Source of the DNA: JAQGMJ01 sp036271855
Lineage (GTDB): Bacteria > Pseudomonadota > Gammaproteobacteria > Burkholderiales > JAEUOS01
Direction: 5' to 3'
DNA length: 19,635 nucleotides
Assembly (NCBI GenBank): GCA_036271855.1
Contig: DATAZV010000129.1
Coordinates: 1 to 19,635, forward strand
This document shows positions 6,936 through 13,480 of the stretch, one piece after another. Position 1 is the first letter of the stretch; each line of letters begins with the position of its first letter. The notes under the pieces are model-generated. The model searched no databases and was not told where the DNA came from. It was given only the letters and a program-made list of their open reading frames with translations. The position numbers were made by a program, and so were the translations under genes.

Positions 6936-7790
6936 CTACTCTTCGCCGGCGTCTGCCTTCAACTGCAGCGCACGCGCATACAGCGCCTTGCGCGGCACGC
7001 CGGTGATGTCGGCGGCCAGCTTGGCGGCGCTGCTGACCGGTAGTTCCGCCAGCAACAGGTTGAGTACCCGTTCGGCTTCGCCATCGACCGCGTCCGGATT
7101 TTTTGTGATCACGGCTGCTTCCAGCAGCACCACGAATTCGCCGCGCTGGCGATACTCGTCGCCCGTCAGCCATGCGGCCGCCTCGCCGACCGTGGTGGCG
7201 TGGATCGATTCGAAGCGCTTGGTCAGCTCGCGCGCCAGCACCAGGCGGCGCTCGGCGGGGAGTTCGGCCGCCAGGTCGGTGGCTAGGTCGAGGATGCGGT
7301 GCGGCGCTTCGTAGAACACCAGGGTGGCAGGCATTCCGGCCAAGGTGCGCAGGGCGGCGCGGCGCGCCGTTCCCTTGGCCGGCAAGAAACCGGCGAAATG
7401 AAACGGGCCTTCGAAGCCGGAGGCCGAGAGCGCGGCGGCGGCGGCGTTGGCCCCCGGCACCGGAATCACCGCGTAGCCGGCCGCGCGCACCGCCCGCACC
7501 AGGCGCGCGCCGGGGTCGGAAATCGCCGGTGTGCCGGCATCGCTGATCAGCGCCACCCGTTTGCCTTCGCGCAACAGCTCGACCACCTTCTCCGCCGCCT
7601 TCTCCTCGTTGTGTTCGTGGGCGGCGAACAGGCGGGTGCCGATGCCGTAGTGCGACAGCAGCGGGCCGGAGGTGCGGGTGTCCTCGGCGGCGATGGCGTC
7701 GACGGCTTTGAGCACCTGCAAAGCGCGCGCGCTGATATCAGCAAGGTTACCGATGGGCGTGGCAACCACATATAATGCGGCACTCGGCAT
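6936..7790 (-). CDS. rsmI: 16S rRNA (cytidine-1402-2'-O) methyltransferase RsmI
   Basis: This protein of about 284 residues has the tetrapyrrole-methylase fold of RsmI, which 2'-O-methylates C1402 in the ribosomal P site. Visible features are LYVVATPIGNLADIS at the start, AEDTRTSGPLLSHYGI, ALISDAGTPAISDPG, PVPGANAAAAALSASG and VFYEAPHR. The start at MPSAAL is minimal; in-frame ATGs at 7835 and 7856 would add 15 or 22 residues and cannot be excluded, since none has a good ribosome-binding site. A longer frame to 9209 is only antisense of lpoA. The gene is divergent from lpoA, and the lpoA -10 box lies inside its first codons. Confidence 0.96.
   Translation of the reverse strand: MPSAALYVVATPIGNLADISARALQVLKAVDAIAAEDTRTSGPLLSHYGIGTRLFAAHEHNEEKAAEKVVELLREGKRVALISDAGTPAISDPGARLVRAVRAAGYAVIPVPGANAAAAALSASGFEGPFHFAGFLPAKGTARRAALRTLAGMPATLVFYEAPHRILDLATDLAAELPAERRLVLARELTKRFESIHATTVGEAAAWLTGDEYRQRGEFVVLLEAAVITKNPDAVDGEAERVLNLLLAELPVSSAAKLAADITGVPRKALYARALQLKADAGEE
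7771..7776 (+). promoter_or_regulatory. -10 box TATAAT for lpoA
   Basis: A consensus TATAAT on the plus strand lies within the 5' codons of rsmI. A weak -35 (TTACCG at 7747-7752, 18-bp spacer) is possible. Initiation near 7783 would give a leader of 50-95 bases, depending on the lpoA start. Confidence 0.5.
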
Positions 7791-7877
7791 TTCCGCATTG
7801 TTGGCGGTTGCCTGATCGCTCCCGGGGAAGCGCATTTGATCTGCGGACGCAGCCATTTTAGGAAGGTTTTTTCGTAC

Positions 7878-9152
7878 GTGCCGGGCGGCCTGCCGCGCGC
7901 TGCGCGCGCGTTGCTTTTGCCACTGCGGCCACTGTTGGCGTTGCTGCTGGGGTGCGTGCTGGCGGGGACGCCCGCATTGTGCGGCGCGCAGTCCAATCCG
8001 GCAAGCCCGGCCGGCTCCGTGGTCGCGCCCGCCGCTGCCAGCCGCCCCGATGCGATACCCGGCGGCACTACACCGCAGGATGCGCCTGCCCTCGCGGCAC
8101 CGGCCGCGCCGCCGGGTCCGCCCAGCGGCATGGCGCTGATTCTGCCGGCCAAGGCCGATGGTTTTGCGCGCGCTTCCGAGGTGACGCGCAAGGGCTTCAT
8201 GGCCGCGCGCGACGTATCGGTCGACAAGCCGGCGGTTCAGGTGCTGGAGACCGACGGCACCGCCGCCAGCGCGGTGGCGGCTTACCAGCAGGCGCTGGCG
8301 CAGAACGTCGCGGTAATTGTCGGGCCGTTGACCAAAACCGAAGTGGCAGCGGTGCAAAACGAGGCGATCCGCGTGCCCACGCTGATGCTCAACGCACCGG
8401 ACGGAGCGCTCACTGCCGCGCGCGGTCTGTACGTGCTTTCCCTGTCGACCGAACTGGAGGCCAAGGTGGCGGCGGAGACGGCGTATCGCACCGACGCCGG
8501 CGCCGCGGTGATCGTCACCACGCCCGCGCCACTGTCCAAGCGTGCCGCCGCCGCCTTTGCCGACGCCTGGACCCGATTGGGCGGCAACGTCAAGGCCACT
8601 CTGGAATACTCCGGCAATCCGGTGAAAATCAAGCGCGGGGTCGAGCAGGCGAAGGGGGATGTGGTGTTCCTGGCTACCGACGCCGAGCGTGCGCGGGTGA
8701 TCCGGCCCTTCCTGGGGCGCAACACCATGATCATTTCCACCTCCCAGGTTTACTCGGTGCCGCCGCGGCTCGACCCGGCGGTGAGCGCCGGCCGTGTCGA
8801 GCCGACGAAAGTCAACGACCTCAATGGGCTGCGGTTTATCGACATGCCCTGGCTGCACCAGCCGGACCACACCGCCGTGATGGTCTACGCCCGCGCCAAC
8901 CCGCCGTTGTCGGCCGACCTGGAGCGCTTGTATGCGCTGGGCATCGACGCCTTTCGCGTCGCCGAGCAACTGGCACGCCAGCGCACCAGTTTTGATCTGG
9001 ACGGCGTCACTGGCCGTCTGGCCGTGCATGAAGGGCTGATCGACCGCGCGCCGATCGAGGCGGAATACCGCGATGGCACGCCGGTGCCGCTGGAGGGCGC
9101 CGTGGTGGCGCACGGCGCCGCCGATGCGGGCAGTGCCGGGACGGGGCGCTGA
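7878..9152 (+). CDS. lpoA: LpoA/LppC-type penicillin-binding-protein activator, without TPR domain
   Basis: The protein has about 424 residues and a hydrophobic leader. LLLGC (cysteine near residue 26 from the GTG start) could be a lipobox. The body is the LppC/YraM domain, a periplasmic-binding-protein fold: MALILPAKADGFARA, VIVGPLTKTEVAAV, VFLATDAERARVIRPFL and DAFRVAEQLAR. In E. coli LpoA activates PBP1A from the outer membrane and has an additional N-terminal TPR domain. That domain is missing here, which is common for the shorter betaproteobacterial forms. The GTG at 7878 (AGGAAGG upstream) gives a normal signal peptide; a TTG at 7836 in frame is an alternative. Gene order rsmI | lpoA-yraN-SIS-dolP supports the assignment. 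Confidence 0.88.
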   Translation: MPGGLPRAARALLLPLRPLLALLLGCVLAGTPALCGAQSNPASPAGSVVAPAAASRPDAIPGGTTPQDAPALAAPAAPPGPPSGMALILPAKADGFARASEVTRKGFMAARDVSVDKPAVQVLETDGTAASAVAAYQQALAQNVAVIVGPLTKTEVAAVQNEAIRVPTLMLNAPDGALTAARGLYVLSLSTELEAKVAAETAYRTDAGAAVIVTTPAPLSKRAAAAFADAWTRLGGNVKATLEYSGNPVKIKRGVEQAKGDVVFLATDAERARVIRPFLGRNTMIISTSQVYSVPPRLDPAVSAGRVEPTKVNDLNGLRFIDMPWLHQPDHTAVMVYARANPPLSADLERLYALGIDAFRVAEQLARQRTSFDLDGVTGRLAVHEGLIDRAPIEAEYRDGTPVPLEGAVVAHGAADAGSAGTGR

Positions 9153-9153
9153 G

Positions 9154-9519
9154 ATGGCCTGGCTGCGGCGCGAGCGGCGCGGCTCCTCGGGATCAGCCGC
9201 CGAAAGCATGGCGCTGACCTATCTGGAAAAGCAGGGCCTGAAGCTGATCGAGCGCAATTTCCGCTGCCGCGTCGGCGAGATCGACCTGATCATGGCCGAC
9301 GGCGCCACCCTGGTGTTTGTCGAAGTGCGCCTGCGCAGCAATAGTGCCTTCGTGAGCGCCGGCGAGAGCATCAGCCACCGCAAGCAGGCGCGCATCGTTG
9401 CCGCCGCCAACCAGTACCTGGCGGGCAAGCGCGAAGTGCCCTGCCGCTTTGACTGCATCCTGCTCGACAAACTCGATCCCGCTTCGATCGAGTGGCTGCA
9501 AAACGCTTTCGGCGCCTGA
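9154..9519 (+). CDS. yraN: YraN family protein (UPF0102), nuclease-like fold
   Basis: The 121-residue protein has the UPF0102 signature: GEIDLIMADG near residues 41-50, LVFVEVRLRS near 53-62, and ESISHRKQARIVAAANQYL. The D..EVK/R arrangement resembles the active site of restriction-endonuclease and Holliday-junction-resolvase folds, but the biological role is not settled. The ATG at 9154 starts one base after the lpoA stop (9150-9152), so translation is probably coupled. An upstream in-frame start at 9073 would overlap lpoA. Confidence 0.95.
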   Translation: MAWLRRERRGSSGSAAESMALTYLEKQGLKLIERNFRCRVGEIDLIMADGATLVFVEVRLRSNSAFVSAGESISHRKQARIVAAANQYLAGKREVPCRFDCILLDKLDPASIEWLQNAFGA

Positions 9520-9572
9520 GAAACGGCCACTGCGCCAGGCCAGCGGCACGCCGGCGGGCGGGGCCGGGCGGC

Positions 9573-9578
9573 TATAAT
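9573..9578 (+). promoter_or_regulatory. -10 box TATAAT upstream of the SIS isomerase gene
   Basis: A consensus TATAAT lies 34 bp before the ATG at 9613, within the 93-bp gap after yraN. The -35 region is GC-rich with no recognisable hexamer. Confidence 0.5.
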
Positions 9579-9612
9579 CCAGGTCTCTTCAGCATACATC
9601 CCTTTTCTACCC

Positions 9613-10203
9613 ATGGACCTGCAGCAACGCATCCGCGAGCACTTCATTGCCAGTGCCGAGACCAAGCGCAACGCGATGGAGGTTCTGGCCGCCCCGATCG
9701 CCGCCGGTGTCGAGGCGATGGTCGGGGCGCTGATGAACAGCGGCAAGATCCTGGCCTGCGGCAACGGCGGCTCGGCGGCCGATGCCCAGCATTTTGCCGC
9801 CGAACTGATCGGCCGCTTCGAGCGCGAGCGCCCCGGCCTGGCCGCCATCGCCCTGACCACCGACAGCTCGATCCTCACCGCGGTGGCCAACGATTACGAC
9901 TACGACCAGATTTTCGTCAAGCAGGTGCAGGCCCTGGGCAATCCCGGCGACGTCCTGCTGGCGATTTCCACCAGCGGCAATTCGGCCAATGTGATGGCGG
10001 CGATCACCACCGCGCATGAGCGCGAGATGCGGGTGATCGCGATGACCGGAAAAAACGGCGGCAAGATCAAGAAACTTTTGCGCGAAGGCGACATCGAAAT
10101 CTGCGTGCCGGCGGACCGCACGGCGCGCATCCAGGAGGTTCACCTGCTGACGATCCATTGTTTGTGCGACGGCATCGACTGTTCGCTGCTGGGGGAAGAA
10201 TGA
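9613..10203 (+). CDS. gmhA: SIS-domain phosphoheptose isomerase (GmhA/DiaA family)
   Basis: The 196-residue protein has a single SIS domain. It shows CGNGGSAADAQHFAAEL at residues 49-65, AISTSGNSANV near 118-127 and RIQEVHLLTIHCLCDGID near 172-189. Position and overall sequence (between yraN and dolP) match E. coli diaA, whose product binds DnaA. However, residues corresponding to the GmhA zinc ligands are all present here (H60, E64, Q174, H182), whereas in E. coli DiaA, as I recall it, the last is asparagine. This favours the sedoheptulose-7-phosphate isomerase activity of LPS-heptose synthesis, consistent with rfaE2 in the same window. A second role in replication control cannot be judged. 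It has its own -10 box, and its stop overlaps the dolP start. Confidence 0.9.
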   Translation: MDLQQRIREHFIASAETKRNAMEVLAAPIAAGVEAMVGALMNSGKILACGNGGSAADAQHFAAELIGRFERERPGLAAIALTTDSSILTAVANDYDYDQIFVKQVQALGNPGDVLLAISTSGNSANVMAAITTAHEREMRVIAMTGKNGGKIKKLLREGDIEICVPADRTARIQEVHLLTIHCLCDGIDCSLLGEE

Positions 10204-10835
10204 AGCATCCGCAACCGCGATCACATGCAGTCTCCGCCGTCCTCGCCCTGGCGCTGGCGGCGCCCTTGCTGCAGGGCTGCATTCCGCTGATTGCCGGCGG
10301 CGTGGCCGCCGGGGCGATCGCCGCGAGCGACCGCCGCAGCCTGGGCACGCAGACCGACGACAAAGCGATCGGCTTCAACGTCGACAAGGCGATCAACGAC
10401 GTCTACCACGACCGGGCGCACGTCAACGTCAATCCGTACAACCACCGGGTCCTGCTGACCGGCGAGGTGCCGGACGAGAAAGCCCGTGCCGACGTGGCGC
10501 GCATCGCCGCCGGCGTCGATAACGTGCGTGAAGTCCTGAACGAGGTACAGGTCGGCATCAACAGCACCATCGCCGCCCGTTCCAACGATGCGGTGATTAC
10601 CAGCATCGTCAAGGGCAACATGGTGGACGATGCAGCGGTGCCGGCGGCGGTGATCAAGGTGACCACCGAAGCCAATGTGGTCTATCTGCAGGGCATGGTT
10701 ACCCGCCAGGAAGCCGACGCGGCTTCGGCGGCGGCGGCGCGCTCGCGCGGCGTCAGCCAGGTGGTGCGGGTATTCGAATACATCGCCGAAGCGCCGCGCG
10801 CGCCCGCCGGCGACAACAAACCCCCCGCCAAGTAA
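10200..10835 (+). CDS. dolP: BON-domain outer-membrane lipoprotein DolP (YraP)
   Basis: The 211-residue protein starts at ATG 10200, overlapping the preceding TGA by ATGA, with GGGGGAAGA as ribosome-binding site. The leader ends in LLQGC, with the lipid-modified cysteine at residue 27. Two BON domains follow: roughly residues 60-120 (VNVNPYNHRVLLTGEVPDE...VDNVREVLNEVQV) and 125-195 (ITSIVKGNMVDD...NVVYLQGMVTRQEAD...SRGVSQVVRVFEYI). In E. coli the DolP BON domain binds anionic phospholipid at division sites and supports outer-membrane integrity and amidase regulation. The C-terminus is a short proline-rich tail. The gene ends the cluster, before a terminator. Confidence 0.93.
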   Translation: MKHPQPRSHAVSAVLALALAAPLLQGCIPLIAGGVAAGAIAASDRRSLGTQTDDKAIGFNVDKAINDVYHDRAHVNVNPYNHRVLLTGEVPDEKARADVARIAAGVDNVREVLNEVQVGINSTIAARSNDAVITSIVKGNMVDDAAVPAAVIKVTTEANVVYLQGMVTRQEADAASAAAARSRGVSQVVRVFEYIAEAPRAPAGDNKPPAK

Positions 10836-10857
10836 GGACTCGCGCAGCGGGCCCCAA

Positions 10858-10891
10858 GCGCCGCGCTTTTGCGCGGCGCCTTCATTTTTAC
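10858..10891 (+). terminator. Intrinsic terminator of the lpoA-dolP cluster
   Basis: GCGCCGCGC (10858-10866) pairs with GCGCGGCGC (10871-10879) around a TTTT loop and is followed by a T-rich stretch (CTTCATTTTTA). Confidence 0.85.
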
Positions 10892-10904
10892 AGCCGGATG
10901 ACCG

Positions 10905-10930
10905 CGACCTAATACCAAAGTACTAGGTCG
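10905..10930. promoter_or_regulatory. 26-bp dyad, probable operator
   Basis: CGACCTAATAC and GTACTAGGTCG flank CAAA. The arms are 11 bp with one mismatch. The size and 4-bp centre suit a dimeric regulator such as a LuxR/NarL-type response regulator; the regulator itself is not identified. It lies about 57 bp before a possible start site near 10975. Confidence 0.55.
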
Positions 10931-10973
10931 TTGGTGCTATTTGCGGACTCGTGCACGTACGTGAGAATCGCTG

Positions 10974-11105
10974 TTGATGCAACGCGAAGTGCTGGCCGGG
11001 CCCTCAATAATTCCGGTAGTACGCATCAATTTTCGCTTCCGTAGTCTCCTCCTCGGAAGCGCGGCCGGGGCAGAGTGTTGGCTCTCCCCGGCCGCCTTGT
11101 TTCTG
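10974..11105 (+). ncRNA. Candidate structured small RNA with anti-Shine-Dalgarno loop
   Basis: TTGATGC (10974-10980) can pair with GCATCAA (11023-11029). CGCTTCCG pairs with CGGAAGCG at about 11033-11060, around a loop that contains CTCCTCCT, the complement of a ribosome-binding site. The last hairpin has GCGGCCGGGG (11061-11070) and AGAG pairing with CTCT and CCCCGGCCGC (11086-11095), followed by CTTGTTTCT. A weak promoter, TTGCGG (10941-10946) and GAGAAT (10963-10968), with the dyad upstream would fit. No known RNA family was recognised; the call is inference from structure. Confidence 0.3.
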
Positions 11106-11259
11106 GGCTCCTGGTTTTGCCTCTTGGGCACGCCTCCAGCCAGAGGCACGCCGGCCCATTTACGCCTCTTCGCCAGGCGCAAAGCCACCTTGCGATGCAC
11201 GATGAAGCTCTATGGCGTTCTGCTGACCCCAGGCAGGCTGCGAGGGTGCGGCTGACGGG

Positions 11260-11335
11260 TAAGCCGCGGGGGCAAGCAAACCGGAGAGAGGAGAAGGGGA
11301 GAACTCCGGACCACTTATAAACACCCCGCGGCTTA
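11260..11335. repeat. Nested inverted repeat
   Basis: TAAGCCGCGGGG (11260-11271) and CCCCGCGGCTTA (11324-11335) are perfect 12-bp arms. Inside them CCGGAG (11281-11286) and CTCCGG (11304-11309) form a second stem, whose loop is purine-rich on the plus strand and C/T-rich on the minus strand. It is not followed immediately by a T-run, so it is not a simple terminator. Confidence 0.6.
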
Positions 11336-11573
11336 GGCGTATGTTCTGGGGGCGCGGCGCAGAGGGTAGTTTTTTTGGTTTCGTGCGCTTGCCCCGCCAT
11401 AGGGCTACGCGAAAAAGCAGCCGACGGATGCGGTACGGAAAATGAGCTATTCGTCCAATTCGCGCCAAGGCTTGGCTAACTTGTTGTTTATTTGCAACTA
11501 AATGCCGGATTGATGAGCGACTGTGCCACGCCAGTGGCAGGGGTGCGCAGAATTGACATCCCATTCCTGCATC

Positions 11574-11594
11574 AAATCAACCACACTTAGTCGT
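11574..11594. repeat. Upstream motif, copy B (CCACACTTAGT core)
   Basis: This is the second copy of the element at 2517-2537, with 19 of 21 bases identical. It is followed, as in copy A, by CTTGCAGCAT (11609-11618), GCGATTTT (11636-11643) and GGTCGGCCCGCAA (11648-11660). Confidence 0.45.
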
Positions 11595-11695
11595 TGGGCC
11601 AGCGTATTCTTGCAGCATCCCAGAGATTCTGGCGTGCGATTTTGCCGGGTCGGCCCGCAATCCGGCTACAGATCAGGTCGGCACAACAGTTTTTC

Positions 11696-11701
11696 TATAG
11701 T
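11696..11701 (+). promoter_or_regulatory. -10 box TATAGT, candidate promoter of the di-iron protein gene
   Basis: TATAGT preceded by a T-run. Initiation near 11708 would leave a leader of about 130 bases before the ATG at 11841. No clear -35 is visible. Confidence 0.35.
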
Positions 11702-11840
11702 CCGCCCACCCGCGCTTTGTGAATCCCGGCGGGTGTCAATGCGGAGCGGCTCCGATTTTCCGGAAAGCTGCCCGACTATCGGCGACCTCACGCGCTATTC
11801 CACATACCAACAAGGCAGGCGCGGCCGCAAGGAGTATTTC

Positions 11841-12716
11841 ATGCTGTATCCCGAATTGTTCAAATCCCTCGAAGCCGTGCGCTGGAACATGGAGAGCGAC
11901 GTGCCCTGGGACACGTTCGATCCCGCCCTGCTGTCGGATGAGCAGGCGCAGACCATCAAGATGAACGCGATCACCGAGTGGGCGGCGCTGCCGGCCACCG
12001 AGATGTTCCTGCGCGACAACCAGGACGATAGCGATTTTTCCGCCTTCATGAGCGTCTGGTTTTTCGAGGAGCAGAAGCACTCGCTGGTGCTGCTGGAATA
12101 CCTGCGGCGCTTCAGGCCGGAAATGATGCCGACCGAGGAGGAACTGCACCAGGTGCGCTTTCCCTTCGACCCGGCGCCGGCGCTGGAGACCCTGATGCTG
12201 CATTTTTGCGGCGAAATCCGCCTCAATCACTGGTACCGGCGTGCCGCCGAATGGCACACCGAGCCGGTGATCAAGCACATCTATGGCCTGATCTCGCGCG
12301 ACGAGGCGCGTCATGGCGGCGCCTACCTGCAGTACATGAAGCGCGCGGTGGTGAACTTCGGCGACACGGCGCGCGCCGCTTTCGCCAAGATCGGCGTGCT
12401 GATGGCCTCGGCGCATCGCACCGCGCAGGCGCTGCACCCGACCAACCTGCACGTCAATCAGTCGATGTTTCCGCTGGACACGATCCAGTCCAAGCTGCCC
12501 GACCCGGGCTGGCTGGAGCGCTGGCTGGACGCGCAGATCAACTTCAACAAGGAGTGGGAGACCAAGGTGGTCGACCGCATCCTGCACAACGTCTCGATCC
12601 TGTTCGACCGCAGCTTTGGTTCGGTGCAGGACCTGAACCGTTACAGGAAGGAAGTCACGCGCAACCTGGGTGAGCGCCTTTCCGAGACCCTGGTGGCGCC
12701 TTCGCACGTCGCGTAA
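11841..12716 (+). CDS. Di-iron ferritin-like / acyl-ACP desaturase-type protein
   Basis: The 291-residue protein has a four-helix di-iron site pattern. An early glutamate (E46 or E54 in ITEWAALPATEMF) is followed by ExxH in FFEEQKH (E77, H80), a third-helix glutamate in CGEIRLNHWYR (E125) and a second ExxH in SRDEARH (E155, H158). The spacing matches the fatty-acid desaturase type 2 (acyl-ACP desaturase) group better than ferritin storage proteins. The substrate is unknown: lipid desaturation or another oxygen-dependent hydroxylation is possible. AAGGAG lies six bases before the ATG; a longer in-frame start at 11523 has no such site. No signal peptide. Its upstream region is long and contains elements shared with the PilZ-like gene. 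Confidence 0.85.
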   Translation: MLYPELFKSLEAVRWNMESDVPWDTFDPALLSDEQAQTIKMNAITEWAALPATEMFLRDNQDDSDFSAFMSVWFFEEQKHSLVLLEYLRRFRPEMMPTEEELHQVRFPFDPAPALETLMLHFCGEIRLNHWYRRAAEWHTEPVIKHIYGLISRDEARHGGAYLQYMKRAVVNFGDTARAAFAKIGVLMASAHRTAQALHPTNLHVNQSMFPLDTIQSKLPDPGWLERWLDAQINFNKEWETKVVDRILHNVSILFDRSFGSVQDLNRYRKEVTRNLGERLSETLVAPSHVA

Positions 12717-12794
12717 AGCAGCGGGCAATGCCGGCGCCGCCGCCCGCGGGCGCCGCAGTTGCGGCACAATGGCGGCTGTTCCGCCGCCGGCTTG

Positions 12795-12821
12795 CCTGCG
12801 GTGCCCGCAGGATTTCTTTTT
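12795..12821 (+). terminator. Intrinsic terminator between the di-iron protein gene and the GST gene
   Basis: CCTGCGG (12795-12801) pairs with CCGCAGG (12805-12811) around TGC and is followed by ATTTCTTTTT. It ends only about 20 bp before the GST ATG, so it could also act as an attenuator. A smaller hairpin, GGCGG/CCGCC, lies just upstream (12771-12785). Confidence 0.65.
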
Positions 12822-12841
12822 CGCGCCGTCGAAACTCCAAA

Positions 12842-13480
12842 ATGATCACCTTTTACTACGGCTCGGGCTCGCCTTATGCATGGCGGGTCTGGCTCGCGCT
12901 GGAACACAAGAACCTCAAGTACGACTTCAGGCTGATGTCGTTCTCCGCGGGCGACCTGAAAACGCCGGCGTTCCTCAAGCTCAATCCGCGCGGCCGGATT
13001 CCGCTGATCGTCGACGGCGATTTCGTGCTGTCCGAATCCGGTGCCATCGTCGAGTATCTGGAGGAGCAGTATCCGGCCACCGCGCCGCTGTTTCCGGGGC
13101 CGACGCGACAGCGCGCCCTGGTGCGGCGCTGGATCGCCGACATCGACGACAGCGTGGATGCGGCGATGGGCAGCATGGGCAAGGCGGTGTTCGACAAGGA
13201 CGCGAGCGCACAGGCGCTGGGCCAGGCACGTGAAGGTCTGCTGAAGGAACTGGAATACGTGGCCGCGCGCATGGAGGGCGATTATCTCGCCGGCGCACAG
13301 CTGACCGCGGCGGATTTCGCGCTGTATCCCACCGTGGCCATGCTGGCGCGCTACGACTTGCGCAAGCCCGAACTGGAGATGGCGGCGGCTTGCCCATCCG
13401 CACTGGCGGCCTGGGCTCGCCGTATCGAAGGCCTGCCATATTTTGCCAGGACCCTGCCGCCGCACTGGAAGGCTAAATGA
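12842..13480 (+). CDS. Glutathione S-transferase family protein
   Basis: The 212-residue protein has a thioredoxin-like N-terminal domain with GSGSPYAWRV (candidate catalytic serine at residue 8 or 10), the cis-proline region RIPLIVDG and the glutathione-contacting ESGAIVEYLEEQYP. A helical C-terminal domain follows, with GDYLAGAQLTAADFALYP. Glutathione conjugation, isomerisation or disulfide reduction is possible; the substrate cannot be told. The start at MITFYYG removes an upstream extension (from 12728) that would read through the terminator. No strong ribosome-binding site is seen. The stop overlaps the rfaE2 start (ATGA), so translation of the two is likely coupled. Confidence 0.92.
   Translation: MITFYYGSGSPYAWRVWLALEHKNLKYDFRLMSFSAGDLKTPAFLKLNPRGRIPLIVDGDFVLSESGAIVEYLEEQYPATAPLFPGPTRQRALVRRWIADIDDSVDAAMGSMGKAVFDKDASAQALGQAREGLLKELEYVAARMEGDYLAGAQLTAADFALYPTVAMLARYDLRKPELEMAAACPSALAAWARRIEGLPYFARTLPPHWKAK

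Larger units (their letters stand above)
10892..11840. other. About 1-kb gap with structured elements, no convincing protein gene
   Basis: Frames in this stretch lack ribosome-binding sites and recognisable motifs on either strand. The gap holds a 26-bp dyad (10905-10930), a CACGTACGTG palindrome (10954-10963), a chain of hairpins ending in a strong GC-rich stem (10974-11105), and a TGCCTCT/AGAGGCA hairpin (11118-11148). Further on are a nested inverted repeat (11260-11335), a T7 run near 11373, a TGCCAC/GTGGCA hairpin (11524-11539), the shared upstream blocks (11574-11660) and a -10 box (11696-11701). Parts of 11100-11400 could be a dispersed repeat. Confidence 0.65.

Noticed and set aside
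6925..6945. Small palindrome at the rlpA/rsmI junction as terminator
   Set aside because: AGTAGG/CCTACT is only six base pairs without a T-run and lies on the two stop codons; chance is likely.
7791..9209. Long N-terminal extension of rsmI
   Set aside because: The extension is antisense to lpoA and has no resemblance to RsmI; the conserved protein begins near 7790-7856.
10937..11564. Several 80-130-codon frames on both strands in the 1-kb gap
   Set aside because: They overlap each other, lack ribosome-binding sites and start codons in context, and have low-complexity compositions.
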